Shown here: positions 58,163-64,000 of the stretch, piece after piece
Position numbering within the stretch: the stretch's first letter is position 1
Layout: each line of letters starts with the position of its first letter
Assembly: GCA_902562015.1 (NCBI GenBank)
Contig: CACERX010000004.1
Location: 11,817-75,816, forward strand
Source of the DNA: an uncultured SAR324 cluster bacterium
Lineage (GTDB): Bacteria > SAR324 > NAC60-12
Length of the DNA: 64,000 nt
Reading direction: 5' to 3'
Notes under the pieces: model-generated
The model's input: only the letters and a program-made list of their open reading frames with translations
Told to the model about the DNA's origin: nothing
Database searches by the model: none
Translations under genes and position numbers: made by a program

Positions 58163-59656
58163 ATGACAAAAATAGTCATGGCGCTGGATCAAGGCACCAC
58201 AAGCTCACGTACAATTCTTTTCAGTGAAAAAGGAGAAATAGTTGCGGATGCAAGCACACCATTAGCCTGTCTCTATCCACAGTCTGGATGGGTAGAGCAG
58301 AACGCACAGGAAATATGGGTCAGCCAGTCTCAAACCATTCGGGAAGCCTTGAATAAAGCTGCGCTGAAAATGAAAGACATTGCCGCTGTGGGAATTACAA
58401 ATCAGCGAGAGACCACTATTGCATGGAACAGAAATACTGGAGAACCAGTTACGCCGGCCATCAACTGGCAGTGCCGCCGCACCGCTGATTATTGTGAGCA
58501 GTTGAAAGATGAGGGTTTTGACCGTGTACTGAGAAAAAAGACCGGACTGGTAACCGATCCCTATTTTTCTGGAACAAAAATGCGCTGGATTCTTGAAAAT
58601 GTTACTGAGGCCAGTGAGTTGGCTAAATATGGTAATCTATGTTTTGGGACTGTTGATTCTTGGTTAATTTGGCAGATGACAAGTGGTCAGGTTCACGTCA
58701 CTGAAATAAGTAATGCTTCTCGGACGATGGTTTTCAATATTGAAGCATGTTCATGGGATGATGAAATACTGGCTCGATTCAATATTCCTCGTGAGACCCT
58801 TCCGGATGTTAAACCCTCAAGTGGAATTTTTGCAGAGATTGATCCAGATTTATTTGGAGGTTCTGCTCCTATTACTGGTGTAGCTGGGGATCAGCAGGCT
58901 GCGCTTTTTGGCCAGGCATGCTTTGAAACAGGAATGGCAAAAAACACCTATGGTACTGGTTGTTTTATGATCTCAAATACAGGCTCCGAACAGGTTCATT
59001 CAAAGCATGGTCTACTTACTACAATAGCATGGCAAATTGATCAGAAAGTTACTTATGCCCTTGAGGGGTCGGTTTTCATCGCTGGAGCATTGGTGCAATG
59101 GCTTAGGGACGGACTGCAGTTTTTTGCTGATGCTTCAGAAACTCAGGAGATGGCAGAATCTGTTTCTGATTCCGGGGGTGTTTTTGTGGTTCCCGCCTTT
59201 GTAGGACTCGGTGCTCCTCACTGGGACCCTTATGCCAGAGGAACAATTGTGGGCTTAAGTCGGGATACCAACCGCAATCACATTGTTCGTGCCTCTCTTG
59301 AAGCAATTGCCTTTCAATCAGCTGAAGTACTGCAGAGTATTGCCAAAGATACCGGACAGGAAATCAAGGAACTTCGGATTGACGGGGGAGCAGCGGCAAA
59401 TGATTTCCTATGTCAGTTCCAGACTGACGTTTTGGGGCTGCATGTAAAACGACCTAAGGTTCTTGAAACAACCGCAATGGGCGCAGCATTCCTAGCAGGC
59501 CTCTCAGTTGGAGTTTGGCGGGACCAGGCACAAATCAGCAAGTTGTGGCAGCAGGAAAAAATATTCTCTCCGAGTATTTCTAGGGAAGATTCAGCACGGA
59601 TGATGGTGGAATGGGGTCGTGCGTTAGAACGAGCTAAAGGATGGGTTGTTTCCTGA
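58163..59656 (+). CDS. glpK: Glycerol kinase
   Basis: GlpK phosphorylates glycerol to sn-glycerol-3-phosphate. The 497-residue protein has ALDQGTTSSRTILF at the N-terminus, GITNQRETT with the substrate-binding residues, and GVAGDQQAALFGQACFE and KNTYGTGCFM in the FGGY-family core. WQCRRT is also typical. It follows ispF; no glpF or glpD is adjacent. Confidence 0.96.
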   Translation: MTKIVMALDQGTTSSRTILFSEKGEIVADASTPLACLYPQSGWVEQNAQEIWVSQSQTIREALNKAALKMKDIAAVGITNQRETTIAWNRNTGEPVTPAINWQCRRTADYCEQLKDEGFDRVLRKKTGLVTDPYFSGTKMRWILENVTEASELAKYGNLCFGTVDSWLIWQMTSGQVHVTEISNASRTMVFNIEACSWDDEILARFNIPRETLPDVKPSSGIFAEIDPDLFGGSAPITGVAGDQQAALFGQACFETGMAKNTYGTGCFMISNTGSEQVHSKHGLLTTIAWQIDQKVTYALEGSVFIAGALVQWLRDGLQFFADASETQEMAESVSDSGGVFVVPAFVGLGAPHWDPYARGTIVGLSRDTNRNHIVRASLEAIAFQSAEVLQSIAKDTGQEIKELRIDGGAAANDFLCQFQTDVLGLHVKRPKVLETTAMGAAFLAGLSVGVWRDQAQISKLWQQEKIFSPSISREDSARMMVEWGRALERAKGWVVS

Positions 59657-59661
59657 AGTCT

Positions 59662-60723
59662 TTACAACCTGCCCCGTTTTGCAGCAATCACTTCGGCGAT
59701 CATACTTAGTGCAATTTCTGCGGCAGTCTGTGCACCGATGTCTGCTCCGGCAGGACCCTTGATCTGTTTGATTGAGTCTTTATCAATTCCGGCCTCCTCC
59801 AGACGGGCGCAGCGTTTGGCATGAGTTCGGTTGCTGCCTAATGCTCCGATGTATGATAGATTGTGTTTAAGCAAAATATGCAGAGCAGGGTCATCGATTT
59901 TAGGATCGTGTGTTAGCAAAATGGCGTATGTATCTTCATTAAGTGTCCATTCATTCAATACTTGGTCGGGCCATTTTCTGATCAGCTGGTCGGGAGGAAC
60001 ATCAAAGCGTTCCGGATTTGTAAAGACACCCCGAGGATCAATAACTGCAGTTAAAAAGTCCAGTTCCTTTGCAAAACGCACAAGAGGTATTGTAATGTGA
60101 CCTGCACCGATTATCAGCAGCTGATCCTGCCTTGGAAAAACTTGGATAAAGAAATTTTTTCCATCAATTTCGACAATACTGTTTTCACGCCTATCGTATA
60201 AATCTATTGCCAGCTCGGTTGCTATTTCCCGATTATTTTGAATTCCACCAATATTTTCATCTTCGTTTGGAAGTACAAGTAAAGGTATTCTATTTTCTTC
60301 TCCATTTTTGTTTTCAGCTGCCAGAGGAGAAAGCAGAACCGCTGGCTCATTGTTTTTTATACAAATTTGAAGCTTATTCCAGACTTTTCTTGTTTCCGGA
60401 TTATCTGAAAAGGCCCAGTGTTTTTCAACAAGCACCGAAACTTCACCTCCGCATGAAAGGCCTACGGACAAAGCCAGTTCGTCTTCAACTCCATAATTGA
60501 GTTGGAGTGATCGCCCTGTTTCAAGTACCTCAAGTGCTTCCTCAATAACAGCGCCTTCAATGCAGCCTCCACTAACAGAGCCTGATACCTTCATTCCGGG
60601 CCCTATTAACATACCTGCACCAGTTTTTCTGGGTGCAGATCGCCATGTACGGATTACCCTTGCCAGTACGAAAGCTTCTCCCGAATTAACCCATTTTAAC
60701 TGATCTTCCCATATATCACGCAT
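59662..60723 (-). CDS. xdhC: XdhC-family molybdenum cofactor insertion protein
   Basis: ATG at 60723 is preferred over an in-frame start at 60798, because the upstream gene ends at 60729. XdhC binds and sulfurates molybdenum cofactor for insertion into xanthine dehydrogenase. The N-terminal domain has SGSVSGGCIEGAVIEEA and GLSCGGEVSVLVE; the C-terminal Rossmann domain has IIGAGHITIPLVRFAKEL and ILLTHDPKID. It is 32 kb from xdhAB and converges with glpK (5-bp gap). Confidence 0.92.
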   Translation of the reverse strand: MRDIWEDQLKWVNSGEAFVLARVIRTWRSAPRKTGAGMLIGPGMKVSGSVSGGCIEGAVIEEALEVLETGRSLQLNYGVEDELALSVGLSCGGEVSVLVEKHWAFSDNPETRKVWNKLQICIKNNEPAVLLSPLAAENKNGEENRIPLLVLPNEDENIGGIQNNREIATELAIDLYDRRENSIVEIDGKNFFIQVFPRQDQLLIIGAGHITIPLVRFAKELDFLTAVIDPRGVFTNPERFDVPPDQLIRKWPDQVLNEWTLNEDTYAILLTHDPKIDDPALHILLKHNLSYIGALGSNRTHAKRCARLEEAGIDKDSIKQIKGPAGADIGAQTAAEIALSMIAEVIAAKRGRL

Positions 60724-60728
60724 ACTCT

Positions 60729-61229
60729 TTATTGATCTAAAAGTCCTGTAAGGTAGCTTGCAATTCCCGCGGAACAAATACCCCTGAAAGCAATGCACTT
60801 TGCTTCACCAATCTTTGTACCGTCGGGAGCATATACATAGGACCAGAATGTTGTCCAGTCATAGTGTGCCAGTAATTCACCCTTATTGTTATAAAGCTTT
60901 CTGTTTTTTGAGCTTCCGACTAAATTTTGCTGTCCATCATCTATTACCACAAACAGCTGGAAACCACCCTTAATATTTACAAATCCCAGACGTCCTTTTG
61001 CAGTCCCCTCCATGTCCTGCAGTTCCACGTAATCAATGTAAACCAGTGCCTGCCCAACTTTCTGTTCTTCAGCATTCATTATTGAGGTTTTGATTGGAAG
61101 AGCAAATAAATTTTTAGATGTTCCAAGCCATATGATAGATAAAAATAAAATAAACCAAAGAAAAAAATATAAATTTTTTAAACTGAAAAACATTTTATAT
61201 TTAGAAAATACTTTAATATATAAAATCAT
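60729..61229 (-). CDS. Exported small beta-rich protein, function unknown
   Basis: This ~166-residue protein is not recognised. An N-terminal hydrophobic segment (about 18-43, ending near LFA-LPIK) suggests export; an ATG 12 codons in is an alternative start. The mature part is rich in short beta-repeat-like stretches (GRLGFVNIKGGFQLFVVIDDG; YNNKGELLAHYDWTTFWSYVY). It lies just upstream of xdhC (5-bp gap from the chosen xdhC start), so it is probably cotranscribed. Confidence 0.6.
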   Translation of the reverse strand: MILYIKVFSKYKMFFSLKNLYFFLWFILFLSIIWLGTSKNLFALPIKTSIMNAEEQKVGQALVYIDYVELQDMEGTAKGRLGFVNIKGGFQLFVVIDDGQQNLVGSSKNRKLYNNKGELLAHYDWTTFWSYVYAPDGTKIGEAKCIAFRGICSAGIASYLTGLLDQ

Positions 61230-61320
61230 ATTTTATAAATTCACATAGATTTTTTGAAATTAGAAATATAATTATTTGATTAATATTTGCTTTAGTTATC
61301 CACTAATATTAGAGTTATGA

Positions 61321-62160
61321 CTATGATGAGCTTTGAATCATTCCTTCCCTGAAAGTCGGGAAGCAGAGATTTATTCCGAGATCAATCAAACACTGATTTG
61401 ATACAAAACGTTCTGCATTGCCAGAAATACAATCTGAATTATCCTTAATACCCTGAAGCATCTTCTCAGTCAAATCTTCCCTGTTTTGAACAAGCCATTG
61501 TGCCACTTTCCAAGACGGTTTTGGATCAAAGTCAACCGCATTAACGCATCGTACTGATTCAGGATTTATAAGCAGATGTAATACAATTCGCGCCAGGTCT
61601 TTTACATGTATGCGGTGAACCGGAGTTCCGGAAACCAGGATATGTTTCCCGTACTTAAGTCGTAAATCAATTCCGCGCCCTTTTCCATAAATTCCTCCAG
61701 GGCGGACAACTTGCAGCTTGAAAAAACGGCCAAGTATTTCTTCAGTGATTAAACGGAGTTTACCGGAATTTGTATCCGGCTCAAATTCTGACTCTTCATG
61801 CCATAATCCGTTACGTTTTGGATAAACACCGGTACTAGAAATATAAATTATGCGCTTTATATTTGTACGATTTTTTTTCATCCACTCACACCATTGATTT
61901 AAGCGGATTCTTTCTGCCGGAGGATCATTCAGCAGTGGTGGGATTGTTAATACAATGGTTTCTGGGGATTCAGGCAGAACAGTCCAAGACTTTTCACTGC
62001 TCCAGTCAAAAGGGAAAACTTTTAGAGCTGATTTTGGAGGAGGGTTTTTATTCCATGTACCCCAGGATTCCTGATTACCTGCGAAATCATAAGCAAGGAT
62101 TTTTCCAAGGAAACCCAATCCGAGTATCCCGATAGGTGCGCCATTGACAGAGTTTGTCAT
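61321..62160 (-). CDS. YeeZ-like NAD(P)-binding epimerase-family protein
   Basis: The 279-residue protein begins with the Rossmann motif GILGLGFLGKILAYD (GxGxxG at about 13-18). IYISSTGVYPKRNGLWHEES and VVRPGGIYGKGRG match YeeZ-type extended SDR proteins, with S-T and a possible Tyr; the classical YxxxK is not clear. The substrate is unknown. Confidence 0.8.
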   Translation of the reverse strand: MTNSVNGAPIGILGLGFLGKILAYDFAGNQESWGTWNKNPPPKSALKVFPFDWSSEKSWTVLPESPETIVLTIPPLLNDPPAERIRLNQWCEWMKKNRTNIKRIIYISSTGVYPKRNGLWHEESEFEPDTNSGKLRLITEEILGRFFKLQVVRPGGIYGKGRGIDLRLKYGKHILVSGTPVHRIHVKDLARIVLHLLINPESVRCVNAVDFDPKPSWKVAQWLVQNREDLTEKMLQGIKDNSDCISGNAERFVSNQCLIDLGINLCFPTFREGMIQSSS

Positions 62161-62166
62161 TTTTTG

Positions 62167-62283
62167 TTAGTTAGGCATGACTAGGAAACTGTAATCTAAG
62201 TCTTCGTCTGAAGATTGCGGATCACAGCTGGCAGGTATAATCAGCAATAAACGGGAATTTAAACTAGGCAACCAAATTTTCAT
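62167..62283 (-). CDS. Very small open frame, possible leader or remnant
   Basis: A 38-codon frame begins at ATG 62283 and ends 6 bp before the YeeZ-like start. The product MKIWLPSLNSRLLLIIPASC carries a hydrophobic stretch ending in a cysteine, which could be a lipoprotein leader, followed by an acidic tail. Close spacing suggests cotranscription, but it may be the end of a decayed gene. Confidence 0.3.
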   Translation of the reverse strand: MKIWLPSLNSRLLLIIPASCDPQSSDEDLDYSFLVMPN

Positions 62284-62593
62284 TGCGCCCTCATTACCTT
62301 TTAGTGCTTATCTCTGAATATTAAAGACAATTATGAGATGTTTTTTATTTTATACGACCATATCAATCATGAACTTTCAAGCCGGGATGTCTTAGTCGAG
62401 AAACAAGGAATTCTTTGAACCACTAAATGAGAAGAAACTTATCTTTAATGGGAGTCCCTGCTTAATTGTTTACAGAGCAATATTAGGAAAATCTTTTTTA
62501 GAGGTATGTAATCAGATCTCCAATGATACAAGAAGATTTTATTTTGAAAGCTTTTAACCTTTATAGAGTTTAGGGATGAATTTCTGTTGGTCT
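62284..62593. other. Intergenic region, nothing recognised
   Basis: This stretch lies between two minus-strand genes. It holds only very short frames and no clear hairpin, RNA or promoter. Confidence 0.4.
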
Positions 62594-63268
62594 TCAGGCT
62601 CTGATATTAACACTGCTGTTGTTCTGGTTGATTTGGGTTTCTTCCTGAAAACCAACAAGGCCACCAAAATCCTTAATCATGTCTAGGATTCCAAACATCA
62701 TTTTCTCTTCTCCATTATCTTTCATGACTTCAGCAAAGGAACGATGCACGCTTTCAGTGGATTCCATAAGTTCCGCAAATACAGGATTTTTCAGTAGCGC
62801 AAAGGCCTTAAGATAGTTTTTATGGTCCTGCATCATGTCGCTTATTTCATCCCCTAAATCGCTTATTTCATCCAGTGCAAAGCTTTTATATTCAGGAAGA
62901 TCTTTAATTTTGCTTATTGACTCTGAGTTTAATTCTCGAATGCGAATGTCCACGGTTTTGGAAAATTGTTCTGCTGCTTCAGATGTTAACTGCTGTTTTT
63001 TTGCAACGTGTTCAAAACCTGAAACAACCATTCCATATGAGCGACGAAGGGTCATCGTACTACCATGAGTATCAGCCCTAAGAATGTTGTTTAGTTCGGG
63101 ATTAGGCGGCATTTTTTTACTACCGAGCTTCGAGTTTCCTGGTAAATTGGGAGCTTTTCTTGAAGAGTCACCCTTATCAGTCTCTTTTGGGACCCCGTTT
63201 GAAGTGGATGCTTTAGCTGCAGAAATTTGTTTATTTACTACCGCAGGCATTTTAGAGGATACTTTCAT
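62594..63268 (-). CDS. Unknown protein with disordered N-terminus
   Basis: This 224-residue protein is not recognised. The first ~65 residues are rich in Ser, Lys, Pro, Asn and Gly and look disordered. The rest is likely helical (EAAEQFSKTVDIRIRELN; YLKAFALLKNPVFAELME). There is no signal peptide or membrane segment. It stands alone, with gaps on both sides. Confidence 0.55.
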   Translation of the reverse strand: MKVSSKMPAVVNKQISAAKASTSNGVPKETDKGDSSRKAPNLPGNSKLGSKKMPPNPELNNILRADTHGSTMTLRRSYGMVVSGFEHVAKKQQLTSEAAEQFSKTVDIRIRELNSESISKIKDLPEYKSFALDEISDLGDEISDMMQDHKNYLKAFALLKNPVFAELMESTESVHRSFAEVMKDNGEEKMMFGILDMIKDFGGLVGFQEETQINQNNSSVNIRA

Positions 63269-63364
63269 GTTTCCTGTTTTATCTGATTAGTGTGGACTGA
63301 GTTGTTCGTTATACAAGAATCCAGCCAAAATCAACTGTTTTGACTTGAGAATCCTTGATAAGGC

Positions 63365-63392
63365 AAGGCACACTGGCCTTTTCTATTTTTTT
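63365..63392 (+). terminator. Terminator-like hairpin in the DUF1499 leader
   Basis: AAGGC-ACACTG-GCCTT (63365-63380) is followed a few bases later by a run of seven T. It reads on the plus strand, about 35 nt upstream of the DUF1499 start, with no plus-strand gene just before it. Confidence 0.35.
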
Positions 63393-63427
63393 AAGTTCTG
63401 ATACAAAAAAAAATTACTGATTCTGGT

Positions 63428-63922
63428 TTGTACACTCTTTTCCGAAAATTTAGATATCAAACAATTGGCGTGTTTTGCATGGTTAACTGTCTCTTTTTGG
63501 TTACAGAACCTAATTTAATTCTTGCTGGTGTCCCTCAAAATCTGGGACTTAAAAATCAGATGCTTTCACCATGTCCCGAGACACCTAATTGTGTTTCAAG
63601 TCAGGAAAAAAATTCGAAAAAACGTATTCAGCCAATAATTATTGAAGATTCTATCGAAGAAGCCAAAGAGAGAATATACAAGGTGATAAATTCTATGCGT
63701 GGTACAAGAATCATCACACAGGAAGATTTTTACTGGCATGTGGAATTCACCACACAGCCACTTAGATTTGTTGATGACGTAGAGTTTTATTTTGAATTTT
63801 CCCAGTCACTTATACATTTGCGCTCTGCATCTAGGCGGGGATACTGGGATTTAGGAGTCAACCGGAGAAGAATGGAAACTATTCGTTCCAAGTTTGAAAA
63901 ATTGACAAATGAAAATGACTAG
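63428..63922 (+). CDS. DUF1499 family protein
   Basis: The frame starts at TTG 63428, giving a signal-peptide-like N-terminus with cleavage near LILA-GV; the ATG at 63479 is an alternative. The mature part shows DUF1499 marks: SPCPETPNCVSSQ near the N-terminus, then RIITQEDFYWHVEF and HLRSASRRGYWDLGVNRRRME near the end. The family is of unknown function. It converges with the minus-strand gene at the right edge, with overlapping stops. Confidence 0.8.
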   Translation: MYTLFRKFRYQTIGVFCMVNCLFLVTEPNLILAGVPQNLGLKNQMLSPCPETPNCVSSQEKNSKKRIQPIIIEDSIEEAKERIYKVINSMRGTRIITQEDFYWHVEFTTQPLRFVDDVEFYFEFSQSLIHLRSASRRGYWDLGVNRRRMETIRSKFEKLTNEND

Positions 63923-64000
63923 CGCATTTTGTTCAGCAGCTCTTCATCAGAAATTTTATAATAATCCTGTTTTCGCTGAAGTGTTTCAGTGAGTGGGGAT
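63919..64000 (-). CDS. C-terminal end of a minus-strand gene, cut by window edge
   Basis: The last ~26 codons of an open frame end in TAG at 63921-63919. The visible tail (SPLTETLQRKQDYYKISDEE, then LLNKMR) is charged and helical. The protein continues beyond the window and cannot be identified. Its stop overlaps that of the DUF1499 gene. Confidence 0.45.
   Translation of the reverse strand, partial: SPLTETLQRKQDYYKISDEELLNKMR

Overview
This is a low-GC, densely packed chromosomal window from a Gram-negative, flagellated, probably aerobic bacterium. Outer-membrane genes (LpxL-type acyltransferase, KdsD, a GmhB-like phosphatase), a flagellin with a sigma-28-like promoter, motA/motB and an F1 ATP synthase operon with paired b and b' subunits support this. 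The gene mix (b/b' ATP synthase, an orphan PfaD-like enoylreductase, purine-type xanthine dehydrogenase, archaeal-type GlmU) would fit a marine deltaproteobacterial or SAR324-like lineage. That placement is an inference from gene content; no rRNA or tRNA gene was seen.

Layout. Bases 1-5446 run on the minus strand: a cut U32-family gene, a CcmA-like ABC ATPase, a coiled-coil membrane protein, a decayed DprA C-terminus, smpB, a CCA-adding enzyme and a UDP-glucuronate decarboxylase. Bases 5831-16801 run plus: recA-mnmH-TPR protein, a perfect 16-bp parS-like palindrome, cmk, and a three-gene UDP-GlcNAc module (GlmU-like, GlmS, oversized GlmM-like mutase). motA/motB follow on the minus strand. Bases 19009-40707 run plus: rlmE, flagellin, a nucleoside-type ABC ATPase overlapping xanthine dehydrogenase genes, ilvC, dsbD, an aminopeptidase-like lipoprotein, a GmhB-like phosphatase, a cyclophilin-parvulin fusion, a CinA-type domain protein, gpmI, ugd, dapD, kdsD and a DUF1326 protein.

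Bases 40827-44239 (minus) hold an MFS transporter, a dipeptide epimerase and a lipid A acyltransferase. Bases 44565-49780 (plus) hold lepA, the PfaD-like gene, a ParA-like ATPase and an unrecognised protein. Bases 49777-57509 (minus) hold a DUF368 membrane protein, a small unknown gene and the ATP synthase operon. Then come ispF and glpK (plus), xdhC with small unknown genes and a YeeZ-like protein (minus), a DUF1499 protein (plus), and the end of a minus-strand gene at the right edge.

The genes are mostly housekeeping. Themes are envelope sugar supply (UDP-GlcNAc, UDP-glucuronate/xylose, arabinose-5-phosphate for Kdo, heptose-type phosphatase), purine oxidation (xdh genes, xdhC 36 kb away, nucleoside-type ATPase), motility, and ATP synthesis. 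No clear defence system, CRISPR array, insertion sequence or prophage was found. The best candidates for new biology are the atypical UDP-GlcNAc module, the PfaD/ParA-like/unknown cluster, the parS-like site and the cyclophilin-parvulin fusion.
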